Shown in pieces: positions 27,601 through 37,539 of a DNA stretch of 64,000 bases; positions within the stretch are counted from its first letter, which is position 1, and each line of letters opens with the position of its first letter. The position numbers and the translations under genes were made by a program. Source of the DNA: Lottia gigantea (taxonomy: Eukaryota; Mollusca; Gastropoda; Lottiidae); NCBI RefSeq assembly GCF_000327385.1, contig NW_008709715.1:856752-920751 (forward strand), in the 5' to 3' direction. The notes under the pieces were generated by a model. That model was not told the origin of the DNA and made no database searches. It saw only the letters and a list, made by a program, of their open reading frames with translations.

Positions 27601-29503
27601 CTAACATTGAGGCCATAGAAAATACATAACTACAAATACTTATTGAGAATTAAATATTAGTTATAATAAGAACTAGGGATAAAAGTCATATTTGTGTCAT
27701 ATAATATCTCACCTTTTTGTTGACTATTTTTGTTAGGTATATCTGAAACATAATAAATTTAGGATTTATGAGTATTTTCTATTGATAAATTCTTAAATTC
27801 ATGAGGAAAAAAAGTAAGGCATGAGGTATTAATAATTGTCTAATGAAATAATCTAAATAAATTAAAAATATTCCAGATAACAGGACAAGACACTATTACA
27901 GAAGATTGTCTAGAAAACCATTATATTCTGTCTAACCACAACAAGGGATTATCAAGAGGTCAACTTAACTAAATACATGTATCAGGGACACTGCTAACAT
28001 CTATTTACATAAAATGTATCAAAAACCTTTTTACAATCCCTTAAACAGTAATATATTGTAATATAGTTTTTTCCTTATTGCTAGTTTTCTATATCAGAAG
28101 ATATAACACCTTTTACAAGCTTTATGAAGAGTAAAATGTTAAAGTTCTGTAAGGTCTTGTTTGGATAAGACTAACTAACAATTGATTTACCTGTAGTGCA
28201 TTTTAAATCAGTTGTTATAGGAATGGTTGTTTCTATCTGTATATCTGATGTGGTAAAACATGGTATTCTATTACTAGTTAATATAAATATCCTGAAATAG
28301 TGAATTCATCAAATTTAACCATCAAATTACATAGAATAAAATTAGAAGAAACCTTGACTATATGTTATTGTTTAATGGAAATTCTACAATGACAGACTGT
28401 GAGGACCAGCTCTGATTTAGATCGTAAGGACATTTCTTTTTCCAAATGAGCAATTTTAGTGAAATTTTCACAAATCCATCATATAGATTGGGAACAATTT
28501 ATGAGCTAAATGTCTGGCTGCCAACAATTTATGGCCTAAAACCGTTTTTTTCTTAGATTTTTTTTTACATAAAATGTTCAGCTAATCAGTTTGAGTGTTA
28601 AATTCAGTGATAATAGAAAATAGATAAATGGGTTGAAAGTGTCAGGGAGTGAGCAATTCTCAAAAACAAAAAATATAGATGTGAACACTTAGTTTCAAGA
28701 TTAAGCAACAAAAGATTGGGAAGCTTTACTTACACAAAGTCATCTTGGTTTTGTACAAGTGCAACATATCTTGGAGTTTTAACCCAATCTATGACTAAAG
28801 CTCCATAAATGCAGTGGAATAGAATTAAGGAAAGATTGACAAAATTAGAATACAAGCTTACATTGGGGTATAGAGAAAAGATCATATTGGAATATTTTGG
28901 GAATATTGCAATTGTGACATTATAAGAATATGAAAATATTTTTCATTGTCATTAAGAGGCATGCATGAGTCCTAGAAAGTCTTTTAAATAAACAGGTTCG
29001 CCATTACAATTACATTTATTTTAGTCTCAGATACAGGAATTTTTTTAGCTAAGCCAATCAGTTATATAGCTTTCAAAGCTCAAAATTGAACCTTTATATT
29101 GCTGTGTTCCCAGAATTATCATAAAGTAGAAAATGAAATTCCTACTTTGAGGCATTTTTGAAGGTATTATGCGATTTGTGCACATTTCTAGCACTTCTGA
29201 AGACTATTTAAATATATTCAAGTCTTAAATCAACCCAAAAAATGGCAAATCTCTCCCTTGTCTGGATCTGAATGATACTTTGAAGCAAAAATTCTTAAAA
29301 GACCTAGAATTTGAAATAAACAAATGAAAATGAAGACAAATTAGCTTAAATAAGCAAAGAAAAACCCAAAGTCAAATTATAAAGGATATACAAAGACATC
29401 TGACATTTTTATCTACAGCTGATATTTTCTTTTGAACTATTTTACTTGGATCCACAACAACTGGAGCTTGGGCCTTAACATCTTCTAATGGTTGATAAAA
29501 CAT
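3608..29503 (-). CDS. OCRL/INPP5B: OCRL/INPP5B-type inositol polyphosphate 5-phosphatase, 27 coding exons, complete
   Basis: This gene encodes a type II phosphoinositide 5-phosphatase that removes the 5-phosphate of PI(4,5)P2 on endosomal and Golgi membranes. Exons, 5' to 3': 29503-29398, 28794-28734, 28291-28191, 27742-27713, 27437-27333, 26887-26714, 26429-26303, 25717-25553, 25089-24988, 24671-24557, 21057-20935, 20472-20365, 20111-20041, 19886-19775, 19047-18938, 18583-18448, 17492-17382, 17126-17058, 16529-16433, 15424-15300, 14994-14884, 14746-14723, 13319-13203, 12824-12740, 12217-12090, 11297-11186, 3762-3608. They join in phase into 959 residues (human OCRL 901, INPP5B about 990). 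Domains seen: PH-like (about 36-135), 5-phosphatase (about 285-615) with [46 protein letters not shown] and [11 protein letters not shown] (about 620-740) and RhoGAP-like (about 765-959). The arginine-finger position reads LFQQPG, as in the family, so GAP activity is unlikely. There is no CaaX box, since the protein ends NEYDD. Details resemble INPP5B slightly more than OCRL. The first exon and its weak donor are the least certain parts. Exons 4 and 22 are only 30 and 24 nt. Confidence 0.95.
4390..4830. repeat. Diverged tandem block, about three copies of a 160-240 bp unit
   Basis: The phrase TCATCTATAACTACCC begins at 4390. Related starts occur at 4545 (TCATCCATAACTACCC) and 4787 (TCATTAACTACTAG). 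Each copy continues with a poly-T-interrupted AAAACTGTT...TATGTG..AAATACCCC segment. The stretches before each start also match (AGCTTCCAAAAGCATTG, AGCTTCCAACAGCATTG). Parts recur around 8590-8630 (CACTTCAATTAGGGTC), so the unit is probably a dispersed repeat. Confidence 0.6.
7556..7870. repeat. Minisatellite, about 27-bp unit
   Basis: Roughly eleven imperfect copies of ATACCAGATACCAGTAGCAT followed by ATAATAT. Variation is mostly TAGCAT/TACCAT and partial-unit deletions. The minus strand reads as Tyr/Trp/Leu-rich frames in several phases, which explains the spurious open frames here. Confidence 0.9.
9150..9440. repeat. Foldback (inverted-repeat) element, about 290 bp
   Basis: The left arm contains TCATCTTCACAATATCAAGC, then CTTATACTTAGACTGCAATAG and CAATTTGATTGGATTGTAC. 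The reverse complement of the right arm gives CATCTTCACATTGTCAAGC, CTTATACCTTGACTGCAATAG and CAATTTGATTGGATTGTAC in the same order. The whole segment can therefore fold on itself with a loop near 9270-9330. It looks like a non-autonomous MITE with no coding capacity. The family and target-site duplication were not identified. Confidence 0.8.
11803..12050. repeat. Minisatellite, 25-bp unit in two alternating variants
   Basis: About ten copies of two related 25-mers: AGATGAGATTCAACCTTGGA+CTTCC and AGATGAAACTTAACCTAGGA+CATCC. It ends about 40 bp before an OCRL/INPP5B exon (12090-12217), in the intron on that exon's 3' side. Confidence 0.9.
13495..13690. repeat. Local duplication, about 95 bp unit, two copies
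   Basis: ACACATCATTATACCATTTAATAT...CAAAGTATATCAAATACATGA is followed by ACACATCATCATATCATTTAATAT...CAAAGTATATCAAATATATGA (motifs split here). It is intronic, between phosphatase exons 13203-13319 and 14723-14746. No function is apparent. Confidence 0.7.
14995..15299 (-). other. Probable U12-type (minor spliceosome) intron with AT-AA ends
   Basis: The minus strand lacks any usable GT donor after the conserved GKDFF codons. Instead the exon ends at 15300 and the intron opens with ATATCCTTT, the U12 AT-AC 5' splice consensus. Near the 3' end lies TTCCTTAAC (15013-15005), an exact U12 branch-site match, about 11 nt from the inferred acceptor. The only joint that keeps the frame and restores the family pattern (GKDFF then [10 protein letters not shown]; human GKDYF-LTI/LSV-SGNYLPS) uses intron end AA at 14996-14995. 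Splicing after the next G (AG end) shifts the frame into an early stop. AT-AA termini are known as a rare class of U12 introns. The exact 3' base is inferred. Confidence 0.75.
15628..16212. repeat. Short-unit satellite, 14-bp unit, about 40 copies
   Basis: Near-continuous TTATTAGAATCACC / TTATTAGAATCATC units, with sub-variants TTATCGAATCATC, TTATTAGGATCACA and TTTTTAGAATCAC. The variants recur in blocks, so larger units were also duplicated. The array fills most of a 1-kb intron of the phosphatase (between 15424 and 16433). Confidence 0.95.
16678..16765. repeat. Dispersed repeat, family B, copy 1
   Basis: TCCTACTTTTCTGCATCTAA, then GGGCTAATTAAAACTGCAAT. Related copies lie at 24711-24800, 24868-24965 and 48800-48850, the last three with GCAGTGTGCAA/TT and GAGGGAAA. 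Too short and diverged to classify. Confidence 0.6.
18033..18350. repeat. Foldback MITE, family A, near full-length copy
   Basis: The ends are TTAAAGGGATTGTAAAGA and, as reverse complement, TTAAAGGGATTGATAAAGA. The arms stay paired inward through GTGTATCGGGGA, GCACCATTCCAA / TCACCATTCCAA, GTGGTTCC and AATTCCACTAAAACT, to a short loop near 18170-18215. Both arms can pair over about 135 bp each. There is no coding capacity. The outer TTAA could be part of the terminus or a TTAA target site. It lies in the intron between exons 17492 and 18448. Confidence 0.9.
18637..18745. repeat. Family A foldback MITE fragment
   Basis: GCACCATTCCACTTCCAACC, CAGATATGTGTGTTGGTCCTG and CAACTCCAATAAAACTATG parallel one inner arm of the copy at 18033-18350. 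The ends are lost. Confidence 0.6.
21676..23723 (+). CDS. Ankyrin-repeat and SOCS-box (ASB-like) protein nested in an OCRL/INPP5B intron
   Basis: This is a probable substrate receptor for an elongin B/C-cullin 5 ubiquitin ligase. The main exon (22229-23723) encodes about nine ankyrin repeats (typical cores [21 protein letters not shown], shortened here, and [10 protein letters not shown]). A SOCS box follows, from about residue 417 to 453 of the uninterrupted frame (PRSLQ...ITIRQYT...[11 protein letters not shown]), then a charged tail of about 54 residues. The cullin box LPIP is intact. The BC-box cysteine is replaced by threonine ([10 protein letters not shown]), which could weaken elongin C binding. 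Start choice: an uninterrupted frame begins at 22200 (MLYQFKSIF), but a strong acceptor, TTTTCAG, lies at 22222-22228. An upstream mini-exon 21676-21701 (MAHLFTKK, donor GTAGGG) joins in phase to give [13 protein letters not shown], about 506 residues. I prefer the spliced form. The gene lies entirely inside intron 21058-24556 of the opposite-strand phosphatase. AATAAA at 24201-24206 is a candidate polyadenylation signal. The ASB subfamily could not be assigned. Confidence 0.88.
24045..24181. mobile_element. hAT-like MITE, 137 bp, with 8-bp target-site duplication
   Basis: The terminal inverted repeats are CAGTGACGGAGCCAAAG (left) and, read as reverse complement, CAGTGGCAGAGTCAGAA (right). 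Flanking 8-mers CTCTTCAC (24037-24044) and CGCTTCAC (24182-24189) agree at 7 of 8 bases, as expected for a hAT target-site duplication. The interior carries the typical GGGGCAGTGGCCCCCC patch and no ORF. It lies between the ASB stop codon and the candidate AATAAA at 24201, so it may be part of the ASB 3'UTR. Confidence 0.85.
24711..24965. repeat. Dispersed repeat, family B, two adjacent copies
   Basis: The first copy has TACATCCTACTTTTCTGCAT and CATGCAGTGTGCAACTAGG. The second, about 160 bp on, has TACATCCGACTTTTCTTCCA and TATGCAGTGTGCAATGAGG. They sit between phosphatase exons 24671 and 24988. The small plus-strand open frame across the second copy is not a gene. Confidence 0.6.
25215..25460. 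repeat. Family A foldback MITE, degenerate copy
   Basis: It begins TAAAGGGATTGTAAGAAG and continues with TAGCATCGTTTTGCACTATT and AATTTCACT. The far end shows only CAGATACACATCAAAAGTT. It is an older or rearranged copy, in a phosphatase intron between exons 25089 and 25553. Confidence 0.65.
27970..28048. repeat. Family A foldback MITE, terminal fragment
   Basis: GTATCAGGGACACTGCTAAC, then TGTATCAAAAACCTTTTTAC and AATCCCTTAA, matches a terminus of the family. Most of the element is missing. Confidence 0.6.
29140..29235. repeat. Dispersed repeat, family C, copy 1
   Basis: TTTTTGAAGGTATTATGCGAT, shortened here, then ACATTTCTAGCACTTCTGAA and GACTATTTAAATATATTCA match 59240-59340 in the same orientation. 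In the first intron of the phosphatase. Class unknown. Confidence 0.6.
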
Positions 29504-31870
29504 CTTGACATTGGTCTGAATGCCTATTCTGTGCAGCCTATTATGCCATCATTAAGTTTCAACAACAAAGTTTTCTTGGGATTTTTTTTCTTTTAAGAAT
29601 CGGTTAAAGTCATAAGTGTAATGGCATAACAACTATCAGTGTAATAAAAAAGCGCAGATTTGCTTACGTTGACCAATTTCATCGAAAGGCTATGGTATTA
29701 CCACTTAGTTTTCTTGTAATTACGTGTTACAGAGCTGCAGCTACAAAATAAAAATCAAATTTAGAATAGACGGTATTTTACATGTGTCAGAATAAGGTTG
29801 AAAACACTAAAGTGACATGGTCCTGTCTAACATTCAGCCCATTCACTTTAACATGCAGACTTTATAGATGCTTAGAGCTCATACAAATGAACAATTCTAT
29901 AGAAATAAATATTCCAACCTTAAGCTTACAAATTTATATTTCTTTGGAACCAAAGATATTCTCAAAACATATGCAATAGAAAATTTCATTGAACCCCCTG
30001 TGATTCAGAGCTTAACCTGAATTGGACTATAGGCCATTCAATGACAGAGTGAGAGTATAATCGATTAGATCTACTGTCAGATTTTTAATTATCAACAATG
30101 ACATTGCTGTACAGTAAATGAGGGATTCAACCACTGTCATTCCAATTTTGACCGACTCGTCATAACTACTGTTCATCCTAATATCAATGACCAATCCTGA
30201 ATCCATGATGACGGGATGAGATCGATAGTTGGAAGTCAACAACAAAGTAAAGAAATTAGAATGTTGCTAAATAAGAGGAGTCAAGTCTTACAAAATGCAT
30301 CTCTGTCTAAAGCCAGTATTACTGTTTAGATTGTACTTTAGTTCTACTACTATAAGCTATAAAAAGAGAAGAATTCAAAAAATTAAAATATCGCTCAGCA
30401 AAACCGGAAGTTGACATGAACATGCATGCAAAGCTTATAACTTTAGTTTCGTAATAAAGAGATTTTCTATACCTAAAGTAAATATTATGTACCAGTGGTT
30501 GTTATTAGATGTTTTTAATTAGAATGTCAATTGTAATTAAATTTGTCACACAACTGTGTCTTCAATCCCTTATAGTAAGAGTTTCGTAATAATAGCGTCT
30601 CGTCGCCATGGCTACTGGGTCAATTGTGAGGTCAAAGTATAATCGTTTTAATCCAGTTAACAGTTACAGTAGATAATATACATAACAAGAATTTACTCGA
30701 AGACAGTAGCCTAATTACAGGTGATAAAGTAAGTTTAAGGTATATTTATTATTTGTTATTCTCTATTTTATGCCATTTGAAGTCTTTTAATTATGGTAGC
30801 TTTATACCTATTGTATGTGTAGGCTATGCCTGAATCCAAATCGTCTATGTCCATTTTATATTTCGTTCACCGTATGATATCAATCACGATTTTGTTATTA
30901 TCATATTTTAAAGACCTAGTAAAGACATGTTGGACCTAAGACTTTATGTTTCGTACCAGAAAGTAACAGGCCATGTAACTTAAGCTTGAAACTTAGGCCT
31001 GATCTTGGAAACATATACAATCAAAATCGTATTAGTTCTATGCTTGTCATTATCATGTCCTTTTCAAAAGAAAATTCTTTTGTAAGTTGTTCTAATCCAA
31101 CAAGACCTGTTCTAGACTAAAACCCGACTGACTGTTCAATGAATTCTCAAATTTTCAGTGTTGACATGAAAACTATAAATTATGGAGAGTTCGAGATTCT
31201 TACCCACCAAGCATAATTTATAAATTGGTCTGGGTGAAACCGGAACATTGTTGTGGTGTTTTATACTGACCCATGAAATATTTGCGTTACTATCTGATAA
31301 AGATCTATAGGGCTTTTTGGATATAAATTTTCATAATGCAAACATTTGACAAATTTGCATTCGTTTACAACTAAAGCAAAGCACATAAAGCGTAGTCTAG
31401 TTGCGGAAGTGCTGAAAACGAGTCCTACTAGCTAGAAGGCCTAATAGGTATACAGTTATCTAAATATTTGCTAGACCGAGATATATTTCAGAACTATTAG
31501 TCTGACGTTCCGTTCTCCGACAATTAAACTTAGATACTTAAGAAGTTAAGAACCAATAAAGATAGTCGTCGCTTACGGGACGTTATTGATATGCTCGCGG
31601 GCAGATATTTAATATGACGTCACAATATGGGAAATACAAGTCATGTAACTGCACGTGAGGGGATAATAATGTTGTATTCACATTGTAAGTGAGTGTACGC
31701 TATGTTTTTATAGCTTAACGAGCAAACCCCGCACAGTCAATCATACCCTAACCACTGATTCCTCAATCTGATCACAGATAACTGTCATTTTGCTATGCCT
31801 ACTTGTAACTTGAACACGATGAGATTGTACCCTAGGTATTAACATATTTAATTCGATTTCTTTTTTGCAG
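29504..31870. promoter_or_regulatory. Divergent intergenic region between OCRL/INPP5B and the AK5-like gene
   Basis: The two genes are head to head, about 2.4 kb apart between start codons. The minus-strand sequence just upstream of the phosphatase ATG contains CTGCACAG (a possible acceptor near 29531-29538), which suggests a 5'UTR exon further up. The part from about 30.3 to 31.8 kb is less repetitive than the introns. No protein-coding segment was recognised, and the short open frames here (for example 30027-30245 minus) look random. Promoter positions cannot be fixed from the sequence alone. Confidence 0.4.
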
Positions 31871-32267
31871 AGCCAGCAGTTTATAAAACCCAGATTTTTT
31901 CAGAATGAGTGCATCAAGAGAGCAAGCTAAACAATATTTAGCCAACCACAAAATACCTCAGTTATTTGAAAGTTTATTGAGTTGTCTGATGATCGAAAGA
32001 CCAGCCGATCCAGTAGCTTACCTCGAGACAAAGATGGCACATTTAAAAGATGTTGGTCTCCATAATATCAACTGGGAAACATTCGTCATGCACCTTCATC
32101 CCTACCGAGATCCAGTCAGACTGTCCCTAGTTCGTGATGGTAGTAAATATGAGAGTGAAATGATGTCGTCAGGAGATAGCTCTAATAACAGTCTAAATTC
32201 TACTCTAAATACCAGCAGTGATTCCTATAAACCAGAATTATTCCAGTTGACTGAGACTCAGTCATGA
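31871..32267 (+). CDS. AK5 N-terminus-like protein (DPY30/RIIa-type domain), no kinase domain
   Basis: The ORF at 31905-32267 encodes 120 residues starting MSASREQAKQYLANHKIPQL. Residues 1-70 align by eye with the N-terminus of human adenylate kinase 5: KEYLARREIPQLFE, LMCSKPEDPVEYLE and KVKWDTFV correspond to KQYLANHKIPQLFE, LMIERPADPVAYLE and NINWETFV. That segment resembles the DPY30/RIIa dimerisation-docking fold found in several cilium and anchoring proteins. The remaining 50 residues are Ser/Asn-rich, and a TGA stop follows TETQS. No P-loop or other kinase motif follows in the window, so this is either a stand-alone paralogue or a short isoform or fragment of an AK5-like gene. A polypyrimidine tract and TTTTTTGCAG at 31861-31870 indicate that the coding exon begins at 31871 with a 34-nt 5'UTR, so at least one non-coding exon should lie upstream. 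Confidence 0.75.
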
Positions 32268-34145
32268 TCAAAACAAATTGTTACTCACAATGTGCTCCTT
32301 ATTGTTCATAAATTCATGCATTTGTTAATAATTTATCTAAATCTAATCATTTAATGTATATTTTTATAAACTTTTAATTTATAACGCAATTGTTTATTTT
32401 AAATTATGATAAATGATATAAAATTTTGCCTGGGGTAACGGATCGTGATTTTTTTAAATTCTTGATCTACTCGGTTGAATCTTAGGCGTGGTTGACGTTT
32501 AACTGGTTTGACCTTCCAGTCGTTTGAGATCACAGCAGGGTTTGCGGAACTCCGATATTAATTGCATTGTCCTTGGCAAAATGCAAATGATAATGCCAAT
32601 CTGCTATTTTAATGATGTTATAATCTGTAAGAGTTGAAAATTGCTTTTTCTACTTCGGGAATCGAAAAAAAATTAGTTAAATGACATTGAAGTAAGACTG
32701 GCACGGGATTGGCCGTATAAGTAACTTAAGCATCAATTTTTTATACAAAAAAGTAAAAATCATTTATTTTTGTTTGTAATTACAATAATGATTGTAAAAC
32801 TAATTTATATATTTATAAAATAACATTCTTTTCTACCAGTAGCCATTTGTCAAGATGTCCAAAGTTTTCTGTGTTCTGGCTCAGTTCCGAAGCAGAAGAT
32901 TAGTTTTTATCTCATTTATATTAAAAAAAAGAATGTTATGCGAGGTCTGAGATGTTGACTGTGGGTTATATTTTATTTTTGACTTTTGAATCCTCAAATA
33001 GTCATAACTGAAATTTCAACACGATAAAATTTCTAAAATGATAAGGTGTGGTCGAAGGGAGACAATAATTGCAGTTGACTGTTGTCTTGAATATTGTGAT
33101 AAGGGACATAACCCATGTTATGTTTGCTTTCAGACTACATGTAAACAAGCTGTAGTCGCATGTTGCTTTCAATACTTTTTTATCGAAGTGTTTGATAAAA
33201 ATAGGTCCTATTATTATGTTTAAAAAGTATGATATTTGTATTAGACACGAAATTAAGGTGTACGCCTGTGACTCAAAACACATAGTACCATAGAGTTGAA
33301 ATATCAGAGAAACTATATAAGCCGATGACTAGACCAGATTACAAATTCCACATCTCAAGGGAAGTAATTTGTAATGAAATTATAAATTTCCAAAAGGCGT
33401 ATATATCATTAATATATCATAAGTTTATAAACTTATAAAAGAAACGCATGTGCATTACGAGAATAATTCCTGTTATAAATCTGTCTGATCCTGTAAAAGA
33501 ATTTGTTCTTTGACTTTCTGGTACTGAAGATTACAGACTGTTTAAGCTACTGAATAAATCTGTTTCTGAGCACGATTGATGGATAACAGAAAAACCCAGG
33601 GGGATTCATTTCAAGTTCAATAAAACTTTTCTTTTTGATGAACCCTGCTCTAATCTACAGCTACCAATAGATTCGTTTTAAAATTGCCGACGGTATGTCA
33701 CAAGTTATTAAATTTACTTTTAAACAGATATTGGCAATTCAATTTTCTTGTAGGAACCCCGAGGAGATCGAATTGAAATTATCACAAACTTCAACTCCAA
33801 TTGTATTTGCCTTAAAATTATAAAGTTTTATTTCAATCCAGTAAATTGACAATGTACTTAGACTGTGGGTTGAATATGCTGGTGTCATACCATGACGTTG
33901 ATCGAGGTTGATTAAATCCTACAGGCATTACTAATATGGAATATTAAATTTCGATTGTCTGACTTCTTTATTTCGAAATAACATGATGAATACGGATCAC
34001 CTTTTCACTGACAAAATAAAGTAAAAATTGTAGTGTCATTTCTCTGCATCTTATGAAGGCAAATGCAGTACAATTTCTTCAAATTGTATAAATAACTTTA
34101 TTTTCCACAAACCTTTGGTTCTGAACAGCATGCAGGTAGTCTTGT

Positions 34146-34292
34146 TAAAAGGATTGTAGAGATTTTACAAAAAAAAAATTGTGTGTTTCGGGGACGCTGA
34201 TAGCATCAATTTGCACCATTTCATTTTTCAATTAAACATCTGTGGTTCCTTCAATTAAAACAAGAAGATACAATACCTCTTTACAATTCCAT
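34146..34292. repeat. Family A foldback MITE, internally deleted copy
   Basis: The left end is TAAAAGGATTGTAGAGATTT, with GTGTTTCGGGGACGCTGATA, GCATCAATTTGCACCATTTC and CTGTGGTTCC. The right end is CCTCTTTACAATTCCATTAA. About half the usual length is missing from the centre and right arm. Confidence 0.75.
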
Positions 34293-35336
34293 TAATAAGA
34301 AATATACTTAATGATAATATCCGAGGGACTTTGAGGGTTCGTATCTGATTTAGTCTGGAAATGATCAGCTGGTTATGAAGTCTGCAACTTGTTGTGTCAT
34401 TTACTATCGTTTGATAGATATTTTTTGACGAACTAAAGTTAACAAATCCAAGACATGATTTACGTGGTATTTTACACAATGAGTTTGAACATTTTTCTGG
34501 TTTAATTTTTAACTATATTTTAAGGCATGAAGTAAGTATCTTGAAATGTCTGGTGTATAGCAAAAAAAAAAAAAAAAAAATAGATGAGAATTGGGTGTTT
34601 GAATAAATCCTACCTTCGATTTCTTACTATTCTAATCAATGACCACTAATAACATTCTATCAGACGCTAATAAATGTCGTAAAGTTTAGACTATTTATAT
34701 ATAATGACTACAATTAAGTCATCCTATCTATGCAATGTACACAAGTTATCAAGTTTCTAACAAGCCCATAGACAGGACACAAATTATAAATCTATTTCCA
34801 GGAATAATATATACAATTACAATTCTTTTACATAATCTGATTACTTTGGAAGTACTTAACGGAACTTCACGACGGAAACGTTTCATGTCAATAAAACGGG
34901 ATTCCTCCTAAAAGCATGTTTGAGTTTCTAAACTAGCTAATTGAATGTGTTGACCTTTTCTTTAACAATGAGAAATGTGTTGAATAGCGGCACTATAGGC
35001 CTTCCTGATCCTGTAAATTGATTAAGTTGGAGCGAAGCTTTTATATGATTAAATTGATTCTATCCATGTTGGCCTCTCAGACTAAATGGAGTCAAGATAC
35101 TTTAAGTCAACACAAGGTAACTGGTTCTTGTCACGAATTGAAACATACCAGCTTCTACAAGATACTTGGTGTACAATGAGAGAATTGATTGTTCAATTCA
35201 CTGATTTAATCAGATATTTCATTAAGGTTAGATGCTATCAACAACATAGAATAATCACCAACTCTAGTAACCATCCAAATGGCAATTCATCCAGAGTCAA
35301 GGTCGATGGTTACCCGACAAATCTGTTCTTTTCTTC

Positions 35337-35535
35337 AGACGGATGTGATATCGTCAACATACGAATGTTATAACGTCATCCTTACGGATGTGATATCGTC
35401 AACACACGAATGTGATATCGCAAACATACGGATATGATATCGCCAACATACGGATGTGATATCGCTCATATACGAAAGTGATATCCGTGCGGATGTCATA
35501 TCGTCAACATACGGATATGATATCGACAACAATGA
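35337..35535. repeat. Minisatellite, 22-bp unit with a GATATC core
   Basis: About eight to nine copies of ACGGATGTGATATCGTCAAC+AT. Positions 3-8 and 16-20 vary, while the hexamer GATATC is kept in most units. One unit reads GTTATAACGTCATC in place of the core. Confidence 0.9.
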
Positions 35536-37539
35536 CAAAATCACCTCCTTAATTATATCTGGTTGGAGTACAAAAACTACAGCAAAGATTCTTTATTTGC
35601 ATTATGTATTTTAGTCTGGAAAGGTACTTACACACTTAATTTTATTCTACAAATCAATTGGATAGCTTCAATATAAGTTCCAACACAAAGCTCTTAAAAC
35701 CTTTCAAGGTTTAGCAGATTAAATTCTGTCATTCTTTCAACCCAGTTTTATACCTATGTCAGAAACGGATACGAAGAATATTTGTTGAAAATAACGGTCT
35801 ACAGATAGGAAATTCTAGAAAATTTCTGAAATTTCGTATGCTTTAAATTAGAGAAGATTGCTCTATTTCATAATCTAGGCAACTTATAGAAAACTCGATC
35901 CTTTCTATTTTTAAATCGCGAATTTGATTCTGACTTTGAAGTTAATGGTTATAATTGGTTAATCAATATAATCCCAAGTTCTATAATCTTTATAGTGTTA
36001 TACCATACAGAGAATGAATGTTTCCACGTACTTAACTTTTATTGAAAAAAACTCATTTTAATGTCAGACACACAATTTTCCCAATTTAAAGAATCAATCA
36101 CCTTTCACTTTACATTTAGCCTGGAGCTGTATAATGTCGTTCCAATCACCATTTAACTTGTAGATTTCTAAAGCTATTACAGTCAAGTTTATTGTATTTT
36201 TCTCTGTATGTGTTCGGTCTGAAAACGGTTTCTCTAGAACTTTGTAAAAGCAATATTTAAGATTAAAGCAAATTTTATATATATTCAATTTTAAAGGGAC
36301 AGATTTGTCATTTTCGGTGGTTGATTTGGGTCTTGAAAATTCGTCAAAAGTCTTCAGAAGTACTTGAAATGTACAAAATCTCATAATTTCTTCCCCAAAT
36401 TTCGATGGAGAGCTGTGAACACTAATACTGATTAGCTTAGCTAAACAATTCCCATTTCTGAGACGAGGGTACGATTGGTCAAATGGATGACCAATCTGTC
36501 TCTTTCAGTTGCCATCCTTGAAAATATGTCAATACGATACGTTTCTTATCACTATTGATTTTTGGGAGTTTGTCAATTATCCAAACCTACTAATTTTTTA
36601 TCCTACACAGTTTCACATTAAAAACACCTTTGTGTAATGAAACTTATTAGTACCACATTGTTAAAATAGAACTATATACAGCCATGATACACAATACCGT
36701 CTAATTTTCTTTGTAAAAGATGTTTCTTTTATATTACACATAATATGAACATGATATTTGACGTACTTTGAAGTATAATATTTTTTAATAACTTTAATGT
36801 CCATTACGAATAGGCCTACATGTCTTTCGGAAAGCTTAAAATGAATATATATTTTTATTTAAAAAAACCCACTGAAATGAATGTGCTGATGGTAGTTTCA
36901 TAGAGTGAAGGAATAAAACCACATCCACCATGAAGACATCACTCTTTCCTATATCATGACTACATCTACAACAGATGTCGGTATAATGACTAGAGCCAAA
37001 TCCCCTGACCGTTTAAGTTAAAATGACGAATGCAGACATCAGATCGTTGGCCAAGTCGCTTAAGGAGGACCAATTTTATCACAAAATCATTTGGATCGGA
37101 AAAGTCACTATATAATCCGCATGCTGGTTGGGCAAGATATTTCATAGAAACAAAGTTCTGTCTCGAACTACTAGCTTCTGTATTTCGAACTAAACGTACA
37201 AGACACGAGCGTTCTTTTGACGAGAGTAATGACCTTGGCATAATTTTACGATTTTTGTAAAATGTCACCAGTCACACTAGAGACAGAAATTGAAGAGAAA
37301 TTCAAGCATGCTTGACTTAAATTTAATGCCATCTTCTTCGTATGTAGTAAGAAAAATCAATTTTTCGAGCTTTTCAATAAAATCGAATGTATTTAAGTTT
37401 AATGTGTTTAATGGCCTGAAATTTTGGCCCATTACACCCTAGTTCATTGATTTTCGACAAAAGATACTATTTAAAAAAAATGACATTTTACTGCAGACTG
37501 TTTGGCATAATTATAGAAAGAGAAATGTGTTGTTGAATA

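Noticed and set aside
36990-37268. Pair of overlapping ORFs on opposite strands (92 and 76 codons)
   Set aside because: They mirror each other and neither has recognisable domains or splice context, so chance is the simplest explanation.
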